NCBI RefSeq assembly: GCF_964036645.1
Contig: NZ_OZ038525.1
Coordinates: 62,001 to 126,000, forward strand
Reading direction: 5' to 3'
Length of the DNA: 64,000 bases
Source: Tenacibaculum sp. 190524A02b
GTDB lineage: Bacteria; Bacteroidota; Bacteroidia; Flavobacteriales; Flavobacteriaceae
A program made the position numbers and the translations under genes. This document shows positions 8,981 to 17,591 of this stretch, one piece after another. The notes beneath the pieces were generated by a model. That model worked only from the letters and a program-made list of their open reading frames with translations. It had not been told where the DNA came from and ran no database searches. The stretch's first letter is position 1, and each line of letters begins with the position of its first letter.

Positions 8981-9358
8981 AACAATACAGAGGTAAAGTA
9001 TATCGCTGCATTATGAGTATACAACAAGGCATGAGGAGTTGGTAACACGGTAAGAGGAACGAGTAACAAGGTATGAGGAGTTTGTAACATAGCAAGAGGA
9101 ATGAGCAACAAGGCATGAGGAGTTAGTAACACAGCAAGAGGAAAGAGTAACAAGGCATGAGGAGTTTGTAACATAGCAAGAGGAATGAGCAACAAGGCAT
9201 GAGGAGTTAGTAACACAGCAAGAGGAACGAGTAACAAGGTATGAGGAGTTTGTAACACAGCAGGAGGAACAAGTAACAAGGCATGAGGAGTTTGTAACAC
9301 AGTAAGAGGAATGAGTAACAAGCTAAGAGGAGCGTATAACACAGCATAAGAAAGGTAT
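8981..9358. repeat. Tandem array of 18 units of 21 bp (alternating pairs, 42-bp higher order)
   Basis: The region between the metX fusion and metZ is filled by head-to-tail 21-mers that start with AACA and carry GAGGA at positions 11-15. Two unit types alternate: AACAAGGCATGAGGAGTTTGT and AACACAGCAAGAGGAATGAGT. The central 14 units are well kept, and the two units at each end are decayed. All three plus-strand frames contain stops in the unit, so it is non-coding on that strand; the long minus-strand frames are by-products of the repeat. No spacers or palindromes make it CRISPR-like. A period of 21 bp equals two DNA helix turns. Confidence 0.95.
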
Positions 9359-9475
9359 AGTAATCAAAGAGAAACATGTGTATACAGTAAAGAAAGATAA
9401 GTGAGAATACGTTGAGTAAGATACATAGTGAGAAATCATAATAAAACACAATTAATTAAATAATTGACCCACAAA

Positions 9476-10642
9476 ATGAGTAATAAATTTGAAACACAAG
9501 CTATAAGGCAGCAAACAGAAAGAACTCAATTTTCTGAGCATTCAACACCTTTATACTTAACCTCAAGTTTTGTATTTGATGATGCAGAAGATATGCGTGC
9601 ATCCTTTGCAGAAGAAAAAGAGAAAAACCTATATAGTAGGTTTTCTAACCCTAATACAACTGAGTTTGTAAATAAAATAGTAGCAATGGAAGGAGCAGAA
9701 GCAGGTTATGCTTTTGCAACAGGAATGGCAGCTGTATTTTCTACATTTGGAGCATTATTAAATGCGGGAGACCATATTGTTTCTTCGCGTTCAGTATTTG
9801 GATCAACACATAGTTTATTTACAAAATATTTTCCAAAATGGAATATTGAAACAAGCTATTTTAAAGTAAATGAAACGGATAAAATAGAAAGTTTAATACA
9901 GCCTAATACAAAAATATTATATGCGGAAACTCCAACAAATCCTGCAGTTGATATTTTAGATTTAGAATTATTAGGAAACATTGCTAAAAAGCACAACTTG
10001 CTATTAGTTATAGATAATTGCTTTGCAACTCCATACTTACAAACCCCAATAAAATTTGGAGCAGACTTAGTAATTCATTCAGCTACAAAATTAATAGACG
10101 GGCAAGGAAGAGTATTAGGAGGAGTAACAGTTGGAAAAGCAGACTTAATAAGAGAAATTTACTTGTTTTCAAGAAACACAGGACCAGCAATGTCACCATT
10201 TAACGCATGGGTGTTGTCAAAAAGTTTAGAAACATTAAGTTTAAGAGTAGAAAAACATTGCGAAAATGCATTAAAAGTAGCACAATTTTTAGAAGAGCAT
10301 CCAAAAGTAAATTTTGTTAAATACCCATTTTTACAATCGCATCCACAATACGAAGTAGCCAAAAAACAAATGCGATTAGGAGGAAATATTGTGGCTTTTG
10401 AAATAAAAGGAGGAATAGAAGCAGGACGTAAATTCTTAAATAATATAAAAATGTGTTCCCTGTCGGCAAACCTTGGAGATACCAGAACCATTGTAACACA
10501 CCCAGCATCCACAACACACAGTAAACTAAGTATTGAAGATAGATTAGAAGTAGGAATTACAGACGGATTAGTAAGAACTTCTATTGGTTTAGAAAATGTA
10601 GAAGACGTAATAAATGATTTAAGACAAGCTTTAGAGAATTAA
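9476..10642 (+). CDS. metZ: Trans-sulfuration PLP enzyme, O-succinylhomoserine sulfhydrylase-like
   Basis: This 388-residue member of the Cys/Met PLP family has the start FETQAIRQQTERTQFSEHSTPLYLTSSF, typical of MetZ. YSRFSNPNT binds phosphate and the PLP lysine is in IHSATKLIDGQG. An in-frame TTG lies 12 bases upstream, but the ATG at 9476 gives the family's usual start. The reaction is acylhomoserine plus sulfide to homocysteine, or cystathionine formation; the exact substrate cannot be fixed from sequence. The window thus has two homocysteine-forming enzymes (this and metY), and only metY is directly behind a SAM riboswitch. An Rrf2 regulator follows closely. Confidence 0.85.
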   Translation: MSNKFETQAIRQQTERTQFSEHSTPLYLTSSFVFDDAEDMRASFAEEKEKNLYSRFSNPNTTEFVNKIVAMEGAEAGYAFATGMAAVFSTFGALLNAGDHIVSSRSVFGSTHSLFTKYFPKWNIETSYFKVNETDKIESLIQPNTKILYAETPTNPAVDILDLELLGNIAKKHNLLLVIDNCFATPYLQTPIKFGADLVIHSATKLIDGQGRVLGGVTVGKADLIREIYLFSRNTGPAMSPFNAWVLSKSLETLSLRVEKHCENALKVAQFLEEHPKVNFVKYPFLQSHPQYEVAKKQMRLGGNIVAFEIKGGIEAGRKFLNNIKMCSLSANLGDTRTIVTHPASTTHSKLSIEDRLEVGITDGLVRTSIGLENVEDVINDLRQALEN

Positions 10643-10658
10643 AAAATAAATAAAAGTG

Positions 10659-10666
10659 TATTTTTG
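10659..10666 (+). promoter_or_regulatory. -7 element TATTTTTG immediately upstream of the Rrf2 gene
   Basis: A perfect TAnnTTTG box ends 4 bases before the ATG at 10671. If used, transcription would begin at or next to the start codon, giving a leaderless mRNA. Confidence 0.45.
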
Positions 10667-10670
10667 TAAT

Positions 10671-11078
10671 ATGCTTTCTAAAAAAACAAAATATGGAATC
10701 AAAGCACTAACCTTTATTGCAAAGCAAGAAAAAGGACTTAAAGTGCAAATAGCTACCATCTCCGAGAAGGAGAATATTTCCCATAAATTTTTAGAAAGTA
10801 TATTACTTACCTTACGTAAAGCAGGAGTTTTAGGAGCTAAAAAAGGAAAAGGCGGTGGTTATTATTTGCTTAAAGAAGCCAATGAAATAAAAATGACCGA
10901 AGTAATCCGTACCCTTGAAGGACCTATTGCTATGGTGCCTTGTGTTAGTTTAAACTTTTATGAAAAATGTGATGATTGTCCAGATGAAGAAGCTTGTGCA
11001 GTTCATAAACTAATGATACAAGTAAGAGACAATACACTTAAAGTTTTACGTAGTACTACACTTGCCGATTTGGTGTAA
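10671..11078 (+). CDS. Rrf2-family transcriptional regulator with a Cys cluster
   Basis: The 135 residues start MLSKKTKYGIKALTFIA, the usual Rrf2 opening, so the ATG at 10671 is chosen over an in-frame ATG 15 bases upstream. A winged-helix DNA-binding domain includes ISHKFLESILLTLRKAG and the wing KKGKGGGYYL. Four cysteines follow (PCVSLNFYEKCDDCPDEEAC), more than the three that hold the Fe-S cluster in IscR. Relatives include the CymR and IscR regulators of cysteine and Fe-S metabolism. Lying directly before the sulfate assimilation operon, it is the likely regulator of that operon; the ligand is unknown. Confidence 0.85.
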   Translation: MLSKKTKYGIKALTFIAKQEKGLKVQIATISEKENISHKFLESILLTLRKAGVLGAKKGKGGGYYLLKEANEIKMTEVIRTLEGPIAMVPCVSLNFYEKCDDCPDEEACAVHKLMIQVRDNTLKVLRSTTLADLV

Positions 11079-11124
11079 TTTAAATACACAAATATTACAT
11101 AATTGTTAATTTTTCTTTTTTTTC

Positions 11125-11154
11125 TTTGATATTTGAAATGAGTATGTATATTTG
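11125..11154 (+). promoter_or_regulatory. Promoter of the sulfate assimilation operon
   Basis: TTTG (11125-11128) and TATATTTG (11147-11154), spaced by 18 bases, give a strong match to the flavobacterial promoter. It is the only such match seen between the Rrf2 gene and the operon. Confidence 0.65.
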
Positions 11155-11164
11155 TCGACTTAAA

Positions 11165-11184
11165 ACCTAGTATTCCGATAGGGT
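11165..11184 (+). promoter_or_regulatory. Candidate operator, interrupted inverted repeat ACCTA...TAGGGT
   Basis: ACCTAGTATTCCGATAGGGT lies about 10 bases downstream of the promoter. Its arms CCTA and TAGG are inverted around 9 bases. It covers the expected transcript start and lies next to an Rrf2 regulator gene, so it may be that protein's binding site. This is inference from position and symmetry. Confidence 0.35.
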
Positions 11185-11200
11185 AAAAGGAATTAGTAAA

Positions 11201-11455
11201 ATGATTATAGAACAAGTAGTAGAAAATAAAACCAATTATAAAGAAGATAAGCATACAGAAAAGCCTATCAGAAGTATTGTAAAATCAATAAGTTGGCGGT
11301 TTCTTGGAACTATAGACACAATACTTATTTCTTGGGTAATAACAGGAGAAGTAAGAACAGCCTTTTCTATAGGAGCAATTGAATTAGTAACTAAAATGTT
11401 GCTGTATTTTTTTCACGAAAGAGTTTGGAATAGTATAAAATGGGGCAGAAAATAA
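11201..11455 (+). CDS. DUF2061 membrane protein, first gene of the sulfate assimilation operon
   Basis: The 84 residues carry the DUF2061 signature: RSIVKSISWRFLGTIDT, a TGEVRTAFSIGAIELVTKMLLYF core and HERVWNSIKWG. Two membrane helices are visible. Its biochemical role is not established, but members often sit in cysteine and sulfate gene clusters. A link to sulfate or sulfite movement, or to membrane location of the pathway, is only inference. The next gene starts 12 bases after its stop. Confidence 0.85.
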   Translation: MIIEQVVENKTNYKEDKHTEKPIRSIVKSISWRFLGTIDTILISWVITGEVRTAFSIGAIELVTKMLLYFFHERVWNSIKWGRK

Positions 11456-11466
11456 GTTTAGTAAAA

Positions 11467-12075
11467 ATGAATTTAGTAGAAGTAAACGAACAGTTAAAAG
11501 GTAAAACACCACAAGAAATTGTTAAATGGGCATTGTCAATAGCAAAAAAGCCTGTAGTAACAACAAATTTTAGACCTTATGAAGCGGCTATATTACACTT
11601 AGTGACTTCATTAGAAAATGAAATAAATGTTATTTGGTGTGATACAGGGTATAATACACCGCAAACATATAAGCATGCTGAAGAGTTAATTCATTCATTA
11701 CAGCTAAACGTAAATTTATATGTTCCTAAGCAAACAGAAGCGCACAGAAATATAACACTAGGTTTACCAACGGTAGATGACCCTAATCATACTTTATTTA
11801 CTGAACAAGTGAAACTAGAACCATTTAAAAGAGCCATGGAAGAACATCAACCTGATGTTTGGTTTACCAATCTTCGTAAAGGACAAACTGCGTTTAGAGA
11901 TAGTATTGATGTTGTTTCACAAAGTAAAGATGGAATTATTAAAGTAAGTCCATTTTACAATTGGTCAGATGAAGATTTAGACAAGTATTTAGAAGGGAAT
12001 AATTTACCTAATGAGTTTAAATACTTTGATCCAACAAAAGTAGAAAGTAATAGAGAATGTGGTTTACATATTTAA
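11467..12075 (+). CDS. cysH: Phosphoadenylyl-sulfate (or adenylyl-sulfate) reductase without the Fe-S cysteines
   Basis: The 202-residue protein reduces activated sulfate to sulfite. The ATG at 11467 gives the family start MNLVEVNEQL; an earlier in-frame ATG at 11440 lies inside the DUF2061 gene. The PP-loop region TTNFRPYEAA and the substrate segment VIWCDTGYNTP are present, and the protein ends with the redox tail RECGLHI. The paired Cys motifs (CC and CxxC) that hold the 4Fe-4S cluster of APS reductases are absent. This is the PAPS-reductase pattern, but no APS kinase gene (cysC) is present in this operon, and CysN here has no kinase domain. Confidence 0.88.
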   Translation: MNLVEVNEQLKGKTPQEIVKWALSIAKKPVVTTNFRPYEAAILHLVTSLENEINVIWCDTGYNTPQTYKHAEELIHSLQLNVNLYVPKQTEAHRNITLGLPTVDDPNHTLFTEQVKLEPFKRAMEEHQPDVWFTNLRKGQTAFRDSIDVVSQSKDGIIKVSPFYNWSDEDLDKYLEGNNLPNEFKYFDPTKVESNRECGLHI

Positions 12076-12086
12076 AAAATACAATT

Positions 12087-12992
12087 ATGAATACGAATAT
12101 AATTAGAGTAGGAGCATTAGAGAGTGAGGCTATATACATATTTAGAGAAGTAGTTGCACAATTTGAGAAACCAGTATTATTATTTTCAGGAGGAAAAGAT
12201 AGTATAACTTTAGTAAGACTAGCTCAAAAAGCATTTTACCCAGCTAAAATTCCTTTTCCTTTAATGCATATTGATACGGGACATAACTTTCCTGAAACAA
12301 TAGAGTTTAGAGATAGATTAGTAAAAGAACTAGGTGTAGAATTAATAGTACGTGATGTACAAGATAATATTGATGCTGGTAAAGTAAAAGAAGAAACAGG
12401 GAAATACGCAAGCCGCAACATGCTACAAACCGAAACATTATTGGATGCCATAGAAGAATTTGGTTTTGACGCATGTATAGGCGGTGCGCGTAGAGATGAA
12501 GAGAAAGCTAGAGCTAAAGAGCGTATTTTTTCAGTAAGAGATGATTTTGGACAATGGGATGAGAAAAACCAGAGACCTGAATTATTTGATATGTTAAATG
12601 GAAGAATTGATTTAGGACAAAACGTTCGTGTATTTCCTATCTCCAACTGGACTGAATTAGATGTTTGGTCATATATACAAAAAGAGAAAATAGAAATACC
12701 ATCAATTTATTTTGCTCATAAAAGAGAAACATTTGTAAGAGATGGATTGATTTGGTCAGCTAATGATGAAGTAGTTTACAGAGAAGAAGATGAGTTAGTA
12801 GAAGAAAGAATGGTACGTTTTAGAACAGTAGGAGATATGAGTTGTACAGCAGCTGTTTTATCTGAAGCAACAGATATTGACACTATTGTTGATGAAATTA
12901 GAGTGTCAACAATTTCTGAAAGAGGTGCAAGGATAGATGATAAACGTTCTGAAGCAGCCATGGAAAAACGTAAACAACAAGGGTATTTTTAA
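12087..12992 (+). CDS. cysD: Sulfate adenylyltransferase subunit 2
   Basis: The 301-residue ATP sulfurylase small subunit joins sulfate and ATP to adenylyl sulfate with energy from CysN. The start is the ATG at 12087; an upstream in-frame ATG lies inside cysH. The PP-loop LFSGGKDSITLVRLA near residue 38, HIDTGHNFPET, GGARRDEEKARAKER and the C-terminal RISER-type segment (STISERGARIDD) are all typical. The gene follows cysH by 11 bases and precedes cysN by 63. Confidence 0.96.
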   Translation: MNTNIIRVGALESEAIYIFREVVAQFEKPVLLFSGGKDSITLVRLAQKAFYPAKIPFPLMHIDTGHNFPETIEFRDRLVKELGVELIVRDVQDNIDAGKVKEETGKYASRNMLQTETLLDAIEEFGFDACIGGARRDEEKARAKERIFSVRDDFGQWDEKNQRPELFDMLNGRIDLGQNVRVFPISNWTELDVWSYIQKEKIEIPSIYFAHKRETFVRDGLIWSANDEVVYREEDELVEERMVRFRTVGDMSCTAAVLSEATDIDTIVDEIRVSTISERGARIDDKRSEAAMEKRKQQGYF

Positions 12993-13055
12993 ACAAAAAA
13001 CTAGTAATGAGTGTTAAAAATAAAACACTTAAAACTCAAAATTCAATACTAAGAA

Positions 13056-14303
13056 ATGAATGTACTAAAAATAGCAACAGCAGGGAGTGTAGATGATGGT
13101 AAAAGTACTTTAATTGGACGTATATTATACGATACAAAATCATTAACAGAAGATAAATTACAAGCTATAGAAGAAAAAAGTAAGCAAAGAGGATTTGATT
13201 ATTTAGACTTTTCTTTAGCTACAGATGGATTAGTAGCAGAAAGAGAGCAAGGAATAACTATTGATGTAGCGCATATCTATTTCTCTACTCCAAAAACAAG
13301 TTTTATCATAGCTGATACTCCAGGTCATATAGAGTATACGAGAAATATGGTTACTGGAGCTTCAAACTCTCAAGCTTCAATAGTATTAGTAGACGCTAGA
13401 AATGGTGTAGTAGAACAGACATATCGTCACTTCTTTATCAATAACTTATTAAGAGTAAAAGATGTTGTAATTGCTGTTAATAAAATGGATTTAGTTGATT
13501 TTTCGGAAGATAAGTTTAACCAAATAAAAGGTGAAATAGAATATTTAGCAAGTAAAAGTGAGTATAAAAACCAAAACTTGACATTTATACCATTATCAGC
13601 ATTACATGGAGATAACGTAGTTGATAAATCAAATAAAATGGAATGGTATAATGGAGTAAGCTTACTAGAACATTTAGAAAGTTTGGAGTCAGAAGATGTT
13701 CAAGAAAAATCACAAGTACGTTTTCCAGTACAAACTGTTATTCGCCCAAAAACAGAAGAGTATCATGATTATAGAGGATATGCAGGTAAACTATATGGAG
13801 GAGATTTAGCGGTAGGTGATAAAGTAGTAGTATTACCATCAGCAACAAAATCTATAGTAAAGAGTATTCAGTTTTTTGATGCAGAATATCAAGAAGCTAA
13901 AAGAGGTAGTTCGATAAACATTACATTAGAAGATGATGTAAATGTTAGTAGAGGAGATATGTTAGTAAAAGAAGGAGAAGAACCTACAATTACAAAACAA
14001 TTAGAAGCTACTATTTGTTGGATGGATAAACAACCTTTACAAGCTTCAGAAAAATACTATATAAAGCATGGTGTTAACGATGCACAAGTAAAAATAACCA
14101 ATCTATCATCTTTAATTCATACTGATTTTTCAGGGAAAGAAGAAAACCCAGAAAAATTATCATTAAATGAAATAGGTGAGGTTACTCTAAAAATAAGCAA
14201 ACCGTTATTTGTAGATAGTTATGAGGAAAATAAAGCAAATGGAGCATTTATTTTAATCAATCCAAAAACAAATAATACTTCAGGAATAGGCTTTATTAAA
14301 TAA
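13056..14303 (+). CDS. cysN: Sulfate adenylyltransferase subunit 1 (GTPase)
   Basis: The 415-residue EF-Tu-like GTPase drives sulfate adenylation by CysD. G1 [14 protein letters not shown]3 [12 protein letters not shown] and G4 NKMD are intact, and the beta-barrel domains follow. The length equals stand-alone CysN: the APS kinase (CysC) domain found fused in many bacteria is missing. The encoded pathway therefore stops at APS unless a kinase is encoded elsewhere. Confidence 0.96.
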   Translation: MNVLKIATAGSVDDGKSTLIGRILYDTKSLTEDKLQAIEEKSKQRGFDYLDFSLATDGLVAEREQGITIDVAHIYFSTPKTSFIIADTPGHIEYTRNMVTGASNSQASIVLVDARNGVVEQTYRHFFINNLLRVKDVVIAVNKMDLVDFSEDKFNQIKGEIEYLASKSEYKNQNLTFIPLSALHGDNVVDKSNKMEWYNGVSLLEHLESLESEDVQEKSQVRFPVQTVIRPKTEEYHDYRGYAGKLYGGDLAVGDKVVVLPSATKSIVKSIQFFDAEYQEAKRGSSINITLEDDVNVSRGDMLVKEGEEPTITKQLEATICWMDKQPLQASEKYYIKHGVNDAQVKITNLSSLIHTDFSGKEENPEKLSLNEIGEVTLKISKPLFVDSYEENKANGAFILINPKTNNTSGIGFIK

Positions 14304-14319
14304 TTTAAAATTTGGAAAC

Positions 14320-14667
14320 ATGGCAATTGTAATTACAGATGAATGTATAAACTGTGGTGCTTGTGAACCAGAGTGTCCAAATACTGCTATTTATGAAGGA
14401 GCAGTGGATTGGAAGTATAGCGAAGGAACATCCTTAGAAGGAACCATAACATTATTAAACGGTAATAATATAGATGCAGATTCAGAACAAGAACCAGTTT
14501 CTGATGAGTATTATTTTATTGTAGCTGATAAATGTACAGAATGTAAAGGATTTCATGAAGAACCACAATGTGCAGCGGTTTGTCCAGTAGATTGTTGTGT
14601 TCCAGATGAAGACAATGTAGAGACAGAAGAAGAGTTGTTAGCAAAGCAAAACTTCTTACACAACTAA
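14320..14667 (+). CDS. Ferredoxin with two 4Fe-4S clusters
   Basis: In 115 residues there are two Cys motifs: [12 protein letters not shown] near the N-terminus and [18 protein letters not shown] further on. The second has the widened spacing of the bacterial ferredoxin group with a 7-residue insert (Azotobacter FdIII and Chromatium type). An acidic loop separates the two halves. Placed between cysN and the sulfite reductase, it probably delivers electrons to that enzyme or to CysH; two other redox genes lie downstream. Confidence 0.88.
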   Translation: MAIVITDECINCGACEPECPNTAIYEGAVDWKYSEGTSLEGTITLLNGNNIDADSEQEPVSDEYYFIVADKCTECKGFHEEPQCAAVCPVDCCVPDEDNVETEEELLAKQNFLHN

Positions 14668-14707
14668 ATTATGAATGCTTGTAAAAGCTCAATAACCTCA
14701 AAATACT

Positions 14708-16810
14708 ATGCAAAGTTTTAGATCAGAAATAGAAAACCCAATAGTTGAAAAAGATATACTAGAGTTAGAACGTAAAATACGTTTATTCAAAGAAGGAAAA
14801 ATAGATGAAGAACGTTTTAGAAGTTTACGTTTAGCTAGAGGAGTATACGGACAACGCCAATTAGGAGTTCAAATGATTCGCATAAAATTACCTTATGGAA
14901 AGGTAACAAGTGAACAACTACATAGAATCGCAGATGTTTCAGATGAATACTCAAGAGGACGTTTACATATTACAACACGTCAAGATATTCAAATTCACTA
15001 TGTAAGTCTAGATAGAACACCTGAATTATGGGCACAGTTAGAAAAAGATGATATTACCTTACGTGAAGCATGTGGAAATGCGGTTCGTAACGTAACAGCA
15101 TCTGAAACAGCAGGGATAGATCCAAATGAACCTTTTGATGTAACACCATATGCACACGCTACATTTGAATTTTTCTTAAGAAACCCAATCTGTCAAGAAA
15201 TGGGAAGAAAATTCAAAATGTCTTTTTCTTCTACAGATGAAGATACAGCTTTAAGTTTTATGCATGATTTAGGCTTTATAGCTAAAGTGAAAAATGTAGA
15301 AGGTAAAGAAATAAGAGGTTTTAAAGTAATGTTAGCTGGAGGATTAGGTTCTCAACCAAGACATGCAGATGTAATGTATGAGTTCTTAGAAGCTGACTTA
15401 TTAATTCCAACTATTGAAGGAGTTTTAAGAGTATTTGATAGACACGGTGAAAGAGCTAAAAGAGCAAAAGCTCGTTTAAAATTCTTAGTAAAAGATTTAG
15501 GGTTAGATGGTTTTTTAACTTTAGTAGAAGGAGAAAGAAGAGCATTAGCGTATCAATCATACCCTATTGATTTAAGCAAGTTTGAAAAACCGATAGTTTT
15601 TAATACAAATAAAATACCAGTTGTAAATATTGAAGATAACGAAGCTTATAATGAGTGGAAAAGAACCAATGTCATTCAACAAAAACAACCAGGTTTGTAT
15701 GCAATAGGTATAAAGGTACATTTAGGAGATTTTTATACAGATAAAGCTCGTTTATTAGCAGATTTAATAAAAGAATATGCGGCTAATGAATTACGATTTA
15801 CATTACGTCAAAATATTTTAATTCGTCATGTAAGAGAAGCTTTTTTACCATTCTTTTATACAGAATTAAAAAAGTTAGGATTTGTTGAAACTGGCTATAA
15901 TAGTTTAACAGATATAACAGCTTGTCCAGGTACAGATACTTGTAATTTAGGTATTGCCAGTAGTACAGGAATAGCTGCTGAGTTGGAGCGTGTTTTTAAA
16001 ACAGAATATCCTCAGTATAGTAATAATAAAGAAATTACTATCAAGATAAGTGGTTGTATGAACGCTTGTGGACAACACAACATGGCACATATAGGATTTC
16101 AAGGAATGTCTGTTAAGGCAGGTAAACTATTAGCACCTGCATTACAAGTACTAATTGGAGGTGGTGTTTTAGGAGACGGAAAAGGACGTTTTTCTGATAA
16201 ATTAGTAAAGGTGCCAAGTAAAAGAGGACCAGAAGCGTTAAGAATATTATTAAATGATTTTGAAGCTAATAAAGAAAGTAAAGAAACCTTCTTAGAGTAT
16301 TATGATAGGCAAGGAAAAACATACTTCTATGACTCGTTAAAGCACTTATCTGATACAACAAATTTAACTGAAGATGATTTTATTGATTGGGGACATGATA
16401 AAAATTATGTAAAGGCAATTGGAGTAGGAGAATGTGCTGGAGTTGTTATCGATTTAGTAGCAACATTATTATTTGAAAGTGAAGAAAAACTAGAAAACGC
16501 TCAAGAAGCACTTAAAGAAGAACAATGGTCAGATAGTATTTACCATGCTTATGCAGCTATCATAAATACAGCAAAGGCATTATTAACTTCTGAAGGAGCT
16601 AAAACAAATACCCAAGCAGGAATTATTAAGAATTTTGATGAAGTTTTTGTAGATACTAAAAAGTTAGAGTTGCCTAGCTCATTTGCAGATTTAGTATATC
16701 AAATTAATAAAAATGAGCCAACAAAAGAATTTGCTCAAAAATATTTACAAGAAGCAGAAGGTTTTTATAAAACAGTAGATGCTTATAGAAAAGAAACAGT
16801 AGAGAACTAA
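14708..16810 (+). CDS. Ferredoxin-type sulfite (nitrite) reductase with a C-terminal HEPN-like domain
   Basis: Residues 1 to about 550 form a siroheme and 4Fe-4S reductase. RLHITTRQDIQIHY and ELRFTLRQNILIRH are the two siroheme-side repeats, and the cluster ligands are in TACPGTDTCNLG and SGCMNACGQHN. In this operon the substrate must be sulfite, giving sulfide. The last 140 or so residues form a helical domain (SEEKLENAQEALKEEQWSDSIYHAYAAIINTAKALL) of the HEPN type, not present in the classical CysI. The 700-residue length reflects this fusion. Siroheme genes follow directly. Confidence 0.9.
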   Translation: MQSFRSEIENPIVEKDILELERKIRLFKEGKIDEERFRSLRLARGVYGQRQLGVQMIRIKLPYGKVTSEQLHRIADVSDEYSRGRLHITTRQDIQIHYVSLDRTPELWAQLEKDDITLREACGNAVRNVTASETAGIDPNEPFDVTPYAHATFEFFLRNPICQEMGRKFKMSFSSTDEDTALSFMHDLGFIAKVKNVEGKEIRGFKVMLAGGLGSQPRHADVMYEFLEADLLIPTIEGVLRVFDRHGERAKRAKARLKFLVKDLGLDGFLTLVEGERRALAYQSYPIDLSKFEKPIVFNTNKIPVVNIEDNEAYNEWKRTNVIQQKQPGLYAIGIKVHLGDFYTDKARLLADLIKEYAANELRFTLRQNILIRHVREAFLPFFYTELKKLGFVETGYNSLTDITACPGTDTCNLGIASSTGIAAELERVFKTEYPQYSNNKEITIKISGCMNACGQHNMAHIGFQGMSVKAGKLLAPALQVLIGGGVLGDGKGRFSDKLVKVPSKRGPEALRILLNDFEANKESKETFLEYYDRQGKTYFYDSLKHLSDTTNLTEDDFIDWGHDKNYVKAIGVGECAGVVIDLVATLLFESEEKLENAQEALKEEQWSDSIYHAYAAIINTAKALLTSEGAKTNTQAGIIKNFDEVFVDTKKLELPSSFADLVYQINKNEPTKEFAQKYLQEAEGFYKTVDAYRKETVEN

Positions 16811-16822
16811 AAGAAATTAAAA

Positions 16823-17590
16823 ATGAATACGCAACCAAAATTAACAGTAGTAGGAGCAGGACCAGGGGACGTTGAGTTAATCACGTTGAAAGCAATAAAA
16901 GCTTTAGAAACAGCATCCGTTGTTTTGTATGATGCATTGGTAAATCCAGAACTTTTAAGTTATATAAATCCAATGGCAGAGCTAATTTTTGTAGGTAAAC
17001 GAAGAGGTTGCTATAGATATCAACAAGAACAAATCAACGAACTAATTGTTACTAGAGGACATTCTCATGGACATGTTGTACGTTTGAAAGGAGGAGATTC
17101 GTTTATTTTTGGAAGAGGAGCTGAAGAAATGGAATATGCTGCAAAACACGGATTAGAAGTAGCAGTTGTGCCTGGAATATCTTCATCATTGGCAGTGCCA
17201 GCTTATCAAAACATACCATTAACTAAAAGAGGAAGCGCTGAAAGTTTTTGGGTAATAACAGGAACTACAAAACAACATCAATTGTCAAATGATGTCGCTT
17301 TAGCAGCTAAATCAAATGCAACTGTAGTTATTTTAATGGGAATGGGTAAGCTAGCAGAAATAGTTTCGTTATTTCAAGAAGAAAAAAAGGGAGAATTACC
17401 TGTTGCAATAATTCAAAATGGAACAACAGAGCATGAGAAAATAGGTGTTGGAACTGTTGATACTATTGAAAAAGTAGTAGAAATTAACCAATTAAGTAAT
17501 CCAGCTATAATTGTGTTAGGAGAAGTTGTAAAACATAGAGAGCAATTACAACAAATTCAAGGTAAGGTAGCTTTAAAAGAAGTCGTATAG
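16823..17590 (+). CDS. cobA: Uroporphyrinogen-III C-methyltransferase
   Basis: The 255-residue SAM-dependent enzyme methylates uroporphyrinogen III twice to precorrin-2, the first step to siroheme. VVGAGPGDVELITLKA is the SUMT P-loop-like start, and VRLKGGDSFIFGRGAEE and VVPGISSSLAVPAY are family signatures. It sits 12 bases after the sulfite reductase gene, whose cofactor it helps to make. Confidence 0.95.
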   Translation: MNTQPKLTVVGAGPGDVELITLKAIKALETASVVLYDALVNPELLSYINPMAELIFVGKRRGCYRYQQEQINELIVTRGHSHGHVVRLKGGDSFIFGRGAEEMEYAAKHGLEVAVVPGISSSLAVPAYQNIPLTKRGSAESFWVITGTTKQHQLSNDVALAAKSNATVVILMGMGKLAEIVSLFQEEKKGELPVAIIQNGTTEHEKIGVGTVDTIEKVVEINQLSNPAIIVLGEVVKHREQLQQIQGKVALKEVV

Positions 17591-17591
17591 A

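Noticed and set aside
8981..9358. CRISPR array
   Set aside because: Units are contiguous 21-mers with no unique spacers, and no cas genes are near. The same applies to the array at 43076.
8968..9449. Long minus-strand frames with 14-residue repeats (LLLIPLAMLQTPHA type) over the 21-bp array
   Set aside because: They exist only because the 21-bp unit has no stop in those frames. There is no start context, and several frames overlap one another.
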